Positions 10,881-22,898 of a stretch of DNA of 64,000 nt are shown here, one piece after another. This DNA comes from Macrobrachium rosenbergii. Its lineage: Eukaryota; Arthropoda; Malacostraca; Decapoda; Palaemonidae. The translations under genes and the position numbers were made by a program. The notes under the pieces are model-generated. The model made no database searches and had not been told where the DNA came from. It saw nothing but the letters and a program-made list of their open reading frames with translations. How positions within the stretch are numbered: position 1 is the first letter of the stretch; each line of letters starts with the position of its first letter. The DNA lies in contig NC_089756.1 in the NCBI RefSeq assembly GCF_040412425.1, forward strand, positions 1,068,998 to 1,132,997, written 5' to 3'.

Positions 10881-11049
10881 CATCGTCGCTCATAGACTCA
10901 AAGTCCGGGTTCAGGTGATTGCAGATTTCCCTCCATGCTGCAGTAGTTTCAGTCTTGGACTTGTATGCTTCAAGGCTTTTGTCCCAGAGAACAGGCCTCG
11001 CTTGAACCAGGCTAATCAACAATTCAACGTCTATGTCAACGTCTTCCAT
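10771..11049 (-). pseudogene. MADF-domain protein N-terminus (truncated Harbinger ORF)
   Basis: The minus frame starts MEDVDIDVELLISLVQARPV and continues LWDKSLEAYKSKTETTAAWR with EICNHL, the first helices of a MADF (Myb/SANT-like) domain. PIF/Harbinger elements normally encode such a DNA-binding partner that helps bring the transposase to the ends (established knowledge). The homology stops near 10866. Beyond that, the remaining 32 codons are antisense to the transposase N-terminus and are not part of a normal MADF protein. Confidence 0.75.
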
Positions 11050-11327
11050 TCTGACTGGCGAGCAATACTATGCACACGTCTGTGGTCAGGAAACAACTAA
11101 AGTGGTGTTGCGACTCGAGCCGTCCAGTACAGGCGGCGGAACGCCGTCACGTGTGAACATGTCCATAGAGACCTGTGTACATTTCACGCCGTCGATGGTG
11201 CGACGCCGTGCCGTTTCCAAATGGGCACCGTTGTGACAACGGCGGCGCCAAGTCGTTCACGGCGTCAGTCGATATGTGTGAAAGCGTCCATAGACATCCA
11301 TGGTTATTTGAGAGGACAACGTCATGC

Positions 11328-11371
11328 CGTGGACGGCGGACGGCGTAAAGTCGATAAGTGTGAAAGCGGCC
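11328..11371 (-). repeat. right terminal inverted repeat of the small Harbinger element
   Basis: Inverted partner of 10526-10570. An extra diverged copy sits about 80 bases inside, at 11262-11289, so this end carries a duplicated terminus. Confidence 0.85.
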
Positions 11372-11404
11372 ATACAACCCCATACGCCGTCTGACTTACT
11401 CGAG

Positions 11405-11560
11405 AGAAGCGTTAAGGAAAAACGGTGATCTTTAAAATTCACCTCACTGACAAACGAAGCCTTAAAATGTATATGTTTAGAATGACTTTTCTTTCATTTC
11501 CCAAAGTATTTGCATAAACTCGTGTTACACCCTGAATAAAAGGGGGTGAAAAAGGAGGTA
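11405..11560 (+). mobile_element. inverted fragment of the Penelope-like element
   Basis: The reverse complement of about 11430-11545 matches 7740-7875. Both contain GGCTTCGTTTGTCAG, GAGTTTATGCAAATA and GGTGTAAC in the same order with moderate divergence. It lies immediately right of the small Harbinger element, 3.5 kb from the larger relic and in the opposite orientation. Confidence 0.65.
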
Positions 11561-12816
11561 CCCAGGGATGATGTAAGTGAATTTTTCAGCTTATGTCTCA
11601 CATGCTGTTATTGATAAATAGCCTAAGCATTGAACAGATATAGATTAAAACAAACTTATATGAACACGCCATCATTATTTTTACCAATATATTTGCTTTA
11701 TGGACCCTATATAAACTTCATTCAATCTTGTTAAATTTGGACCAACTATATGAGTAGAGCCACACCAGGATAACGCCAAATGGCTCGTTATTATCGTATA
11801 AAATCATCAGTTTTTCTAAAGGCTGAATATTGGGTTCCATGTGTTCCATCCAAATATTGTCTGTTTTGTTGTAAAGGGTGGCATGTTGACATGTCTGAGT
11901 TTGTTTGCTGATAATGCTTGATTAGGATTAAAGTCACAGACATGCACTCTAGGTAGCTGGATTATGCAGAGTGTTGCCTCAGTCCTCTGGAGGCACATCA
12001 TATCTTCCAAACTTGTTATTTCATTACAGAACTCTTTCAGATATATCAATGGTTTTATGAGCTCAGCACACGACCAAATGCTTTGTTTTACTGATTATCC
12101 AAAAACATGATAAATTGCAATTTATGCATGTTAAGTAATCTGCTAGTTTGGAGAAATGGCTCAAGACCATAATATCATATCAGATGCTGATATGAAAAGG
12201 AAATTAGAATCTTGTTTCCAATTTTTCCGATTATTATACTGAGGAAGATGTCCGTATCAAGTGTTTAACAATTTTTTGCCATTTTTGTAACCTAGTAACT
12301 TTCATCATTGGTCATTATTATAATCAGCTTGGTACAATATCGATAAATGTGCATAAGAACACTGCCACCTGGATCTTCGGGAAATTTTGCATAATGTAGG
12401 TCTATTTAGATACACATCTGTCAGAGTTTAAACTATATAATCAAGTATGGAAATCTGTCAACGTATTTGTCATTTGGCTACTTCTTTCATATTTTATATT
12501 TGTTCAATAAACAAAATTATTCAGGTGATACCTTGCAGTGTATACATGGGTTTAAGCAAGGCCAGGGTTTAGGCATGCAACAGACTGAATGATTGAATTG
12601 TGGGGTGATTTCATTAGCTTTATGTCCTTGTTGGTTTGGGATGTATGTTTCATTTGGTGCTAGACAGCATTTTCTGCATGTGGCTTCTTATGTCATCTCA
12701 TAATAACGACTACCCATCTTTGTGGGGGTTTGATTTTTTGGTACAGTTCTTTCGTTTGATTTAAGACTTTTGTAGCTAATCTGCCAACCCTCGTAGTTTG
12801 TGGTGTTACAATTATA
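11561..12816. other. no recognised gene
   Basis: AT-rich sequence. The only sizeable frame (11816-12049, minus) has no recognisable motif. No repeat structure was noticed. Confidence 0.45.
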
Positions 12817-12952
12817 ACCAGGGAGTATCACCTGAAAATAGATGCTAACATTAGCCTCCCTCACTGGGGATTTGAACTGTCAACTGCTGAAGTATCAGGC
12901 AAACACTTAGTCCACACAGCTGCAAAGAACATAAAAAGAGAGGAACTAAGAT
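12817..12952 (-). mobile_element. tRNA-derived SINE-like unit, copy 1
   Basis: On the minus strand 12923-12853 reads like a decayed tRNA. There is a box-A-like GTGTGGACTAAGTG near the start and a box-B-like AGTTCAAATCCCC about 40 bases on, as in RNA polymerase III internal promoters. A second copy follows at 13092-13225 in the same orientation, including flanking non-tRNA sequence (the AGTATCACCTGAAAATA side and the ACATAAAAAGAGAGGAAC side). I infer a SINE rather than a functional tRNA, because the acceptor ends do not pair well and the element is repeated. Confidence 0.55.
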
Positions 12953-13091
12953 ATACCTTTGTATTTGTATGTACCATATGTGGGCCCCATTGCACCCTCA
13001 ACTGATTTCACTCAGTCCCTGCCCAACCAACAGTGAGCGGATATATCTAATCCTCTTTCCCAAGGGGCTCAAGATGATGTACACAATATAA

Positions 13092-13225
13092 GCAGGCAGT
13101 ATCATCTGAAAATAAATGCTCACAATAGCCTCCCTTCATGGTGATTTAAACTGTCGACCACTGAAGTAGCAGGTCGATGCTTAGTCCACACCACTACAGA
13201 AAGCATAAAAGGAGAGGAACCAAAT
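13092..13225 (-). mobile_element. tRNA-derived SINE-like unit, copy 2
   Basis: Partner of the unit at 12817-12952, about 275 bases downstream and in the same orientation. The box-B-like region is altered to AGTTTAAATCACC. A tandem duplication or two separate insertions would both fit. Confidence 0.55.
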
Positions 13226-15930
13226 AGGCCACTATGGTAGCATAGTGGGCAGTATACCCAGTTTGTGAATCTGTGAGTTTGCATCTGCCAGAGAACCTTA
13301 AGTTTTGTGAATCTGTGAGTTTTCATCTTTCATAAAACCTAATCTTTTCACGAACACATACGTTCTTTGTGTTTACTTGTAGGGTTGTCTTGTGTTGTTT
13401 ATTGCATATGGCTACTGCTGTAGCTAGGTATCCAAAGAAGGTCCAAACTAGTGTTTTGTAGAGAGCAAGTTTAACTATGTAGGTCACAACTGGATCCATC
13501 AAGTTAATTTGAGGCTGGTGTCTGTATCTGTTTTGAGGCATTGCAGGGTATTATGTGATGGGTGAATGAAAACTCTGAGGCCCAGAATTTTATTTGTGTT
13601 TCAGTGGGGGTGTTAATGTTGTTAACATTTGTTCGTTCATGTTTTATAAGATAAGAGAGATCTAGTGGGTGTAACTATGCTCTTTGCAGCAGTTCAATAG
13701 ATTCCCTGTTGTTTCCCTCGTCATCTGTTTGCATTAGATCGTGTTCTGGCTTTGTTTCTTTCCCAGCCATCATAACATATGAGTCATGTCATTATTAAAT
13801 TGAGCAACTGGAGTGTGCAAATAGTGGGCTAGGATAGTCAATGTACTGGAAAGAGAATACGAACCAGAGAAGACCTCAGATTACCACTACTGCACTATAA
13901 AAACTGAGTGGTACATTACTGGCCTGAAGAAAATTGCAAATTAGAGGCAAATTCAGGCGAGTTGCAGGGAAATTTGCACATCTTGTAAATTGGACAACGC
14001 CACACTGCCGAAGGTCTTCTCCACAGTTATTGCTGTTTTGCATGCTGTCTTTTTTAGAATTTATGTACATCGTTGTGGGCTGCTATCTTTTCTATGTAGC
14101 TGGGTGTTGGGTGCTCTCATGGCAACGGAAAACAAATTGTTTCTCTAATGGTTGGTTTTTATTCTGCATGCAATATTTCAGCCAATGTCTCATGATTTTT
14201 TGGAAACCTTAAGTACCATCTCCAATGCACAGAATGGTTTGCAGTTGTGGGGGTGGATGTTTCTTGATTAAACTTAGCCAAAATATACAGTTTTATTATA
14301 CTCCAATAACCTGAGAACAGCACACCATTATACATGTCCTAAGTAATCCCTTGCACTTTTGGATTAGATTTTATAACTGTATTGCTGAAATTTCTATCCG
14401 GCCGGGTGCTTGAAAATTCATCCATTGCATAAGGCTTCATTGTGGTGGGAATCCTAGTTGAATATTTCTTTGTCTAGGATATGACTGATGTTCTCTGAAC
14501 CATTCATTTACCGTTTTTGTGGTAAAATTTTCATAATTGTCTTATTCCTTTCAAAAATCGTTCCGGTCTGTTAGGACAAATGATGCAATATTTTAATATT
14601 ACCATTCATTATGGTCAGACGTGTTGTGTGTGTGTGTCCTTGATTCACTGGGTATTTTGAATTTTAACCAGAAAGTCTTTGGGCTCCAATTACATTCTGA
14701 AGCTGAGAACACACTGAAAACAGGAAGTTTATTGAGCGTTTCCAGTATCTCCTTAGGGTGAGATTTCCTGTTTTGAGACAGTCAGTGTACATATCTTAGT
14801 AGATGGATGATTCCTGTTTTACTTGAGGCATTAGGTTAAAACTTTCAATACCAGTTTCGAGAGGTGTATGCTTCTTTGTTTGCCATAAACATTGTTTGTT
14901 TCTGCATTTAAGATTTACGCTTGTAGTTTCTAGTGAGTGGTTTCATTTTGTATTGTATATTGATGGTGTAACTGTTAAGCTTTGTTTGCCTAGGCAAAAT
15001 GACTGGTTTAATTTGTTATTTTTAAATAATCATAGATATACGATTGGATCCCATTTAATTTCCTGGACATGAGTGGTGAATGAATATTGCAAATTTATCA
15101 TAAGCCAATATGCCTAGCTCTCCTTTTAATGCCCTTCGATCTGAATGTCTTGTATTTAGGCCCAAGGGGTGCAATTTTCTAAATACAATATTACTTCACG
15201 CTTGCCTGTTACACCTGGACGAGATACTTTCTGATTGTGTTTTGTAAAATTGTTTTGTGAACACTAAGATCTGCAATGAGTAATTCTGGATTTTAAGTGA
15301 GAATCGCCGTTTACTTATGCGGTAAATAGGCTGCAACTTCATGGGTGGAAGTTGGTTGATCTTAAAAGTATGGGTCCAGTAATAGTTTGTAATTTGATTA
15401 CAAGGAATGAGTTTTCATCTATTATATATTGCCCTAAATTACGTTCACTATTTGTACTGCCCAATCATGTTCATGGTAATGGCAACCATTTGTGATATAA
15501 GTCTTTAATTTTCTGTTAACTTTCTGCTACTATTTCTGTTTTGTTTAGTAATATAATGTCTGGTTAAATTCTGAGCTGAGATAAGGTACTTATTTCTTGC
15601 CAGTTTATCTTCCATAATGTGATTTCTATGTTATTGTTCCTTTGACCATCAGATTCTTCTATGTTTGTTTTTGTGGTTCATAGACTCAGGGAACAACTTC
15701 CTTTGCAGCTTTTACTTTTGTGTTTCGTTCTGTTTTCATGTATCTGATGTTCTTAATTTTCCCTTTTGACACAGTTCACACTGCTACAGCACCTCCAGGT
15801 TCAGGGCCTGGGTCCTACGAGTTTTATTTTACTGTGTCTACAGTATGGTCGTTTGGGTGGTTTTGGGGAGTAAAGGATGTAATCCTTGTTCAGAGTTATC
15901 ACCTCTGAAGCATATATAGATATATATGTA
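13226..15930. other. no recognised gene; one short direct repeat
   Basis: AT-rich DNA with no convincing coding region. At about 13263-13335 the phrase TTTGTGAATCTGTGAGTTT occurs twice with a spacing of about 43 bases. A short GT run lies at about 14624-14638. Open frames such as 13934-14212 (plus) have no motif I know. Confidence 0.45.
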
Positions 15931-16033
15931 TAAATTTCTGACTCACATCAGGATCGATCCCAGGTCTTTCACTTGAAAGGCAAGGGCGCTGCCCACTAGG
16001 TCATACAAGTTCCTGATGTGAGTCAGAAATTTA
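15931..16033 (-). mobile_element. tRNA-like sequence enclosed by a perfect 22-base inverted repeat
   Basis: The arms 15931-15952 and 16012-16033 are exact reverse complements (TAAATTTCTGACTCACATCA plus GG). Between them the minus strand reads ATGACCTAGTGGGCAGCGCC then CTTGCCTTTCAAGTGAAAGA and CCTGGGATCGATCC, with recognisable box A (TAGTGGGCAG) and box B (GGGATCGATCC). I infer a tRNA-derived SINE or a processed tRNA relic. The perfect outer hairpin is unusual. Confidence 0.6.
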
Positions 16034-16074
16034 TTTCTGTTCCACACGTGATTGTGTGTTGATTATCTCTCTTG

Positions 16075-16336
<262 letters not shown>

Positions 16337-16343
16337 TATATAA

Positions 16344-17464
16344 CTAGAAAAACCCCAAAATATGCACGTGACTTATTTATCAGCTAAAGCCACAGGAGAA
16401 GCTTGAAAAGAAACAACAGACAGCCTGTCAAGTGCTTTCGTGTAATGAACACATTTCTGGGGCACAAAGAGATATAGAGTATAAAACGAGTGAGCAAGAA
16501 AGTTCTTACAAAAGTAAAGCAAACAAATTTTTAAATGTATCATTAGACCAATACAAACAAAAACAATGTTCGTCCAGATTACTCAACTACTTAAAACACA
16601 AAAGAAGGAAAGGAATTGCCTAATGACCACATCAAATACAGAAATGAATGATAACAAGCTGACTACTTGTCGACCACTTTATAAAACAACTGAAGACACT
16701 AAATGAACAATAATCACAACAATGATAATAACAATATACAGAAAAAGACATCATCAATAAAAAAAATAATGGTAATCAGTAATAAAACAGCTGAATGGAC
16801 AGAAATATTAACAATAAATGCATAAAAAGTCATCAACAATAAAAGAAATGATGACAAACAACTAGTCTAGAAAAACTAAAAGATTATCTTCATGCTTTCC
16901 ACTATTTTATTTATAATGCAGTTGGCTAATTTGTTCATACCAGGGCTCAAATTTTAAAGTTGTGTGGAATATGTGTTCATAAAAGCAAATTTAATTATAT
17001 TCCTGCTAATATAATCTTTACAATATACAATTTCTTCCGCTTTTGTCCAATCGATAGCATGAAGAAAATTATTGAGATGAATAAAAAGGGCACTAGCGGT
17101 CTGTCCAGTTCTAACAGAATATTTATGTAGATTTGATCTACTGTAGTAGACAACTCTTTTCCAGTTTGCGCAATATATTAAAATCTTATCGCAACTTTTA
17201 CATGGAATGGTTTAGAGGCAGCAGGCAGATGAAAATGGCGAGTTCTTTACAAGCAAATTACATACCGTATTTCAGCTTTTAAAAACTAATTTTACATCAA
17301 AATATCTTTTTTTATCTTTTATTATAAAAATACAATTACATTTCAATAATTTACATTATTTGAGTAATTTTCGTAATACAAAAATATAAATATAAACTTA
17401 GACAACATTTTGCTACAAAATAATGCAAATCAAAATCAAAACTTATTATTTAAAAATTCTTTGG
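16344..17464. other. no recognised gene
   Basis: A-rich sequence with a short plus-strand frame (16432-16623) of no recognised family. The part from about 17270 may be the 3' untranslated end of the LINE on the minus strand. Confidence 0.4.
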
Positions 17465-17636
17465 TTACATACTTGGAAATATTGCTTGTATATCTACATT
17501 TAATATACAATACATCCTTTGTGAATCTAGTTTCTTTTTCAAAAAATCAATTATATTTTGGCAGCTATTGTTGTGTTTGTAACACATCCACAAACAATAC
17601 AAATAGCTGGTGATCAATAAAATGGCTGTGTTTTTA

Positions 17637-18182
17637 TCAACGTTTGATTTCCCTACTATATCTATCATAGAATAATAGTTTCAATAAACTATAATTACTT
17701 AGTTTACAGCATTTCCTTAGAATGGAATTAAACCAATTTACTATATTATTCTTTTCTCTATATAAGTAAAAAATATGCATTTGATACTCTGTTTCCCCAC
17801 AATGGTCACATTTTGAGTCCTCTCTTAACTTCAACATATGGAGCCTTTGTTTTGTTGCTAGTGACTCATGAATATACCTGACCACAAATTCCCTTCCCTC
17901 TACTTTAATGAATTGACTATTAATATTTCTCCAAATATTTTTCCATTTAAGCGTGGGCTACTTATTTTCTACTGCTGGAATTTCTTTCCTCCAAATGACT
18001 GAATACATTTCCCTATTATTTATATTTGGAAAGAATTTGTTGTGATATGCTTTCCTAATATCATCTACACCCAAAGAATAATATTCAGGGGTAAAATATG
18101 CTATTTCTGATAAATTATCTAATTCCATCATACCATTTAATCTTACAGAACAATAATATCTGGTTAACCCGTTACAGTTCAT
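17637..18182 (-). pseudogene. LINE C-terminal zinc-binding region
   Basis: Two minus frames continue the LINE. The first, 18182-17958, includes DDIRKAYHNKFFPNINNREM. The second, 17885-17637, starts MVRYIHESLATKQRLHMLKL and has KCDHCGETEYQMHIFYLYRE, a C-x-x-C plus His pattern typical of the zf-RVT region at the end of L1/Tx1-type proteins. A further C-terminal frame lies at 17668-17465. Confidence 0.7.
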
Positions 18183-18433
18183 TATACATTTTAAACAAGT
18201 TACACTGAAGATTGCTCTTGCCTTTTCTTCAATACTTATTATTCCTAAACCCCCTTCTATTTTGACAAATGCAGGGTACTACGTTTTATAGGTCGATACA
18301 TACCACACCATATATACTAGAAAATAATTGCATTCACCTTTTGAGCTTGTTTTTTACTTAACGGAAGTGTGTGAGCTACATACCATATTTTTGACAATAT
18401 CAAAGAGTTGATTATTAATGCTTTCTGGTAGTG

Positions 18434-19443
18434 TTAAATATCTTTTACACAACATGTTAACTGCCTTTTCAGTTTTTTTTTCTGTATATCTGACCAGTTT
18501 ATTTCACAAGTTTCCTCATATGAATTGCTGAAATAAATGCCTAAAATTTTAGCACAGTCCACAACTTTGAAACAAGTTAACTTCCAGTCTCTTCTGCCGG
18601 ACCATTCACCTATTCCTAAGATGCCACATTTTTCTTTATTTAATAATGAGCCAGTTGCTGCTTCAAATTTCTTTATTTCATAGTGAATCTCTATTAAAGA
18701 ATCATCGTCTGCAAAGATTACTGTTGTATCATCAGCAAATCCCTGCACTTTAATTTTGTCATTGTTTGGTAATGTAGGAGGTACAATTTTTTTATTGGTT
18801 TTTAATGCTAGGTACAATGGTTCTTGGAAAATGACATACAATAACATTGATAGTGGACAACCTTGTCTAACCGACATTCTTACATTAAAGGTGCCTGTAA
18901 ATAGTCCATTCACGCATATCATACTTTTACAATCTTTATATAATATTTTTAACCATGTAATAAATTTTTCTGAAAATCCAAACTTTTCCATAATTCTAAA
19001 AAGGAATGGCAAGTTCACCCTACCAAAAGCTTTGGACCAGTCCAAGTTTAACATCCCTGCATTCAAATGATTTTCCCTTACATAATTTATTATGTCTCTT
19101 ATTGTATTATTGCAGTGAATTATAGATCTGTTTGGAACACCACAATATTGTTCAGGTGATACGATTTTTCCAAGTACAAGTTTCAACCGATTTGCCATTT
19201 TTTGCTAGAATTTTATAATCAACATTTAGCAGAGTGATTGGTCTCTAGTTTTCAATCAGTTCCAAATTTCCACTTTTTGGACATAGTTTTATTATTACTA
19301 AATTTTGAGATTCCGATCAATTTCTTCCTTTCAACATACATTTTATTACCTCTAAAAAATCGTTTTTAATAATATACCAAAATCTTTTATAAAACTCTAC
19401 AGTTAATCCATCACTTCCAGGTGATTTCCCTTTATTCATTTTT
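18434..19443 (-). pseudogene. LINE reverse transcriptase domain
   Basis: From 19443 the minus strand reads the KGKSPGSDGLTVEFYKRFW block, then LCPKSGN and RPITLLNVDYKILAK. A frameshift occurs at the AAAAAA run near 19200. The 254-residue frame 19198-18434 follows with MANRLK, GMLNLDWSKAFGRVN (palm Asp kept; the second residue is Gly instead of the usual Asp in AFDRV), SVRQGCPLSMLLYV and the catalytic GFADDTTVIF with both Asp present. LNKEKCGILGIGEW and AKILGIYFSNSYEETCEINW follow. The RT would copy LINE RNA at a nicked target. Much of the core is intact despite flanking damage. Confidence 0.88.
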
Positions 19444-20989
19444 CAATGATTCCCATAATTCTTCTGTATCAAATTCCTCCCCTAAAGTTCATCGTCCTCT
19501 TCATCTACCTTTCTTTTGCACTTCTCAAGCAGATATGATTGTTCTTCGTGATTTCCCTCAATAAATTCATACATTACTTTGAAATGATCCTTAAGAAACA
19601 GGAGAACAAACAGCCTTTGTAATTGTTAGCATATTTCCACTTTTACCTTTTAGCTTCTTTATCAGGTAATTAATTGCCTTTATGCTTTTTCTCATATTTC
19701 CACTTTTACCTTTTATCTTTTTATCTCTTAATTAATTCCTTTACAAAGTTTTTCTCATATTTCCATTTTACCTTTTCAAAGCACAAATTTCATAATTTTT
19801 ATGAGGCATAAGCCTATATTTGCAAACTTTTGCTAAAGGACATAAGCTTCATTTTATCAGGTGATTAATTGTACCTTAAACCTCCCTTTTCTGCATTTCC
19901 ACTGCCTTGTTTAAACTTTTTTAGTTAAAGGCTAAGGTAAGGAAAACTCCCAATTTAAAACCCTTTACTGCCTTGTCCATGGTCAAAACCTTTTTTAGCT
20001 AGGTCTATTTTTAATAACCATAGCATGATCAGAGAACTGGAGACCTCATATTTACTAACCTACAAGAATAATCATGGCTTTATCAAAAATGTACAGATGA
20101 ACGGCTTTAGTGGGAATTTTATCTCAGAATGGATGATGTGGTTGTTACATCTTTTAACTAGTCATTTTTTATGCAGGTGGCATTTGAATTGTCATCAAGC
20201 TATCTTTCCCAAAAATTAAATAGAAAGAAATGTAATAACAACCCAAATGCAACAGAAAACAACAGAAAATAAGGATTGCTACTTTAATGTTAGAACATTT
20301 TATATCAGGCTGGAAAGTTCTTTCTTTTAGAGAGAGAAATGGAAAGAATTGCCAAATATTTAGGGCTTTTCTCATAGATGGCCAGGATTTGGGATGTTCT
20401 CCAATCTTCATCAGGAGGAACCTTCATATTCGGGAGGCCAGAGTGCTGATGACAAATAATGTTGGTGTGATTTAGACAAATCTGTGAAACCATGTTTGAT
20501 TATTATTGGGCTGTATCTGACAGGTATTTTGTTTTTATAAAAGTCACACCATTCAATTTTGCATAATAAACATATCTTACATCTGAACATGATAAGAGGA
20601 TGTTGATCAATTTAATCTACATATTAAAATCCAGGCAAGATTGAAGTGCAAAGAAATTAATTATGGTTATTTGACCTCAATTAATTGGGACAAGGATTTT
20701 TTCGGATCTTGAATATTTTTGGGCCTTTTTCTTTTAGAAGAAATGAGATCAAACAGATTTGTAGACTGGTCCATTTTAGAGAGAGAACAGATTTTCAAAC
20801 ACCTGGTTTCCACCACCCATTAACATCTCTGGACATGGAAAAGCCCAGGTGACAGAGTTAGAAACCTTTAGACTTTCTAACCATCAATATTTAGGAACTC
20901 TGTCAACCTTTTGAAAACCTTCCCAGGAGTTGCAATAACCCGATTGTAATTAATTACCAGTTTAGCAACAGTGATGGTGAAGTTGAAAA

Positions 20990-22700
20990 ATCAGAGGACT
21001 TTTACCTAAATTTAGGCAACTGAAATTATTGAAAACAGAGGAAATGAAGAACCAATATAATAAAATTCTAACTTTAGATTGACCCTTTTAAGGAGGAAAG
21101 TGCTCCAACATCCTCAATTAGTGGCAAAATTTGGAAAATGCTTTTAAAGAATTTTTCAAATAATACCTTTCAACAGAAATAATCAAGAGAATGGATTAAG
21201 ATGCCTTAATGATGGATGAAAGAAGGCTCATAGGGTAAAATTCTAGATTTAGAGCTCTGATAGAACTATTCTTTACAGAGGCAAAGGAGAAATGGATTTG
21301 GATGATTATTTTTGATTTCCATTTTTGAAGATTTGGATAAAAGGGATGAACGGAGAAAGTATGATCAGGTGAAGAAATTACTTTTCAGAATGCTTTTATC
21401 AGCACTTTCCAAGCGGATGGAACCATAGTAATTCAGTTTAGTTTCCTCTGTATAAAACTCAAAAGAAATATTGGAAAGATGGACTTATATTGCTTTTTGA
21501 TGATGATAGAATAGAACATTAGACTTCAATGACAACGGAGAAGGACCATTTATAATCAGATCAGAGATTGCATCTTTAAAACAAATTTTCTCATATTTCC
21601 ACTTTGATGATACTTTTAAGATGTTTTATCTGGGAGAATACATCATTGATATATTTATAGTGGAAGGAATATATTTCCAGCCTGCAACACAGATTTATCT
21701 ATTATTTATTTCAATGTCAAAATTAGTTTGGAACACTTGAGTGCAATAAACACCGGACTATCATCATATTGAGTCCCAAAAATAATTTTAAATTGTTTTC
21801 ATAGAATAAAAATAAGCATTCCCAGAGATTTTGAACAGTGTTTTTTCAAGAGATAATAAACAAGAAATGCAATTTTTATTTTGAGAATGTTAATTAAGAG
21901 CAACAAAGTGAAAAAAGATCTATATATTTGTTTTTACTTGAAAAAGGCTTTTGATCAGGTGAGAATGTAGACCTTTATGATATTGGAACAGATAAATTTC
22001 CGATTTTATCTTTGATACAATTTTATATTGGAATCAAGAGGCAAAATTAATTGAAAATGACACTTTTTCTCAAGATTCCAGTGGTTGTTTATCACCTTTT
22101 CTCTTCAATTTATATAGTGACAATGATAATTTATGGAATACTTTTCTCATATTGGAGGAGTCAATACTTAATAAGTTTTTATGCTGATGATACAGCATAA
22201 AATTAGATTCATGCCTTTAACTTTAGCTTTCTCAGTACTTTACATTTGTCAATAAATTAAGAAAACAGAAGTTATTTATCTCCAAAGATGAAATCCCCCA
22301 AAACAGATATGAAATTAATGCTGTTTTTAAACAAACTGATAGTTTTAATTATTTAGGATGCACTTTCTCAAGTGATGGAAAATGTGAAAATGTTTTTATC
22401 AGGAAGAGAATTCCATGGCAAAAGATGCATTTGGTATCATAAAAATTAGTCACCAACTTTATACTTAGGAGAAAAAGATTTCTGAAATGTTTTGTTTGGT
22501 CTGTATTGTTTTATGGCTGTTTTGGACCTGGAAGGCAGATGAGGAGAGGTTACAAGGCTGCAGAAAAATGTGGTTTTGGAGAAGGATTGAAAATATCAAA
22601 ACAGATTAAAAACTAATCAGGTATATAGATTGTAGGATTGATTGAACTTTTGGCTTTAGTTTTTTGACAAAGGTAGACAAATACAAATTTTTCCACTTTG
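20990..22700 (+). mobile_element. RTE-like LINE relic, heavily eroded
   Basis: On the plus strand, in shifting frames, several RTE-type RT blocks can be read in the right order. They are RNAIFILRMLIKSNKVKKDL followed by YICFYLKKAFDQV (about 21865-21965), a FYADDTA catalytic box with both Asp (about 22176-22197), FNYLGCTFSSDGKCE (about 22344-22390), and FLKCFVWSVLFYGC (about 22480-22522) with a following basic W-F region. The last phrase matches the RTE/BovB-like FVWSVLLYGCE motif. Stops are frequent, and words of the 63-bp satellite interrupt it. Confidence 0.68.
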
Positions 22701-22898
22701 AAGACAAGAACTAGAACATCTCTTAAACTGGTAAAATCAATGGAAAATTAACCTGACAAAAATATGTGAATTTAAAATGACTCATATTCCCATAAGCATT
22801 ATAAAAATAAAAATAGAACTTAATTGAGAAAAAATTGTATTTTTCTCTATTCAAAATCAACTGGGGATTAATACCAAATAATATTTGATAAACAAAAA

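Larger units (their letters stand above)
10526..11371. mobile_element. PIF/Harbinger deletion derivative (846 bp)
   Basis: The ends are inverted repeats of about 45 bases. The left end is GGCTGCTTTCACACGTATCG then ACTTTACGCCGTCCGCCGTC. The right end (11371-11328, minus) is GGCCGCTTTCACACTTATCG then the same continuation. TTA precedes the left end and ATA follows the right end, close to the 3-bp TWA target duplication of PIF/Harbinger but with one mismatch. Inside, the first exon of a transposase (plus) runs into the start of a MADF-domain protein (minus), so the two genes meet tail to tail with their 3' parts missing. A third, diverged copy of the terminal repeat lies inside at 11262-11289. 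Confidence 0.82.
17465..19600 (-). mobile_element. LINE of Tx1/L1-like type, 5' truncated and degenerate
   Basis: The minus strand, read from about 19595 leftwards, gives the region before RT (HFKVMYEFIEGNHEEQSYLL), then MNKGKSPGSDGLTVEFYKRF, then a full RT core, then a C-terminal Cys/His segment. The phrase order and the GFADDT box fit the L1/Tx1 group (inference from remembered motifs). The endonuclease half is absent: homology ends at about 19600, where the satellite-like DNA begins. Stops and frameshifts are present (for example NWRP reads N-stop-RP near 19235), so it is inactive. Confidence 0.82.

Noticed and set aside
11147..11383. 78-residue minus-strand frame starting MGLYGRFHTYRL
   Set aside because: Translation of the Harbinger terminal inverted repeat and its internal duplicate, not a gene.
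12853..12923. functional tRNA gene
   Set aside because: Box A and box B are visible, but the cloverleaf cannot be completed cleanly and a second decayed copy lies nearby, so SINE origin is more likely.
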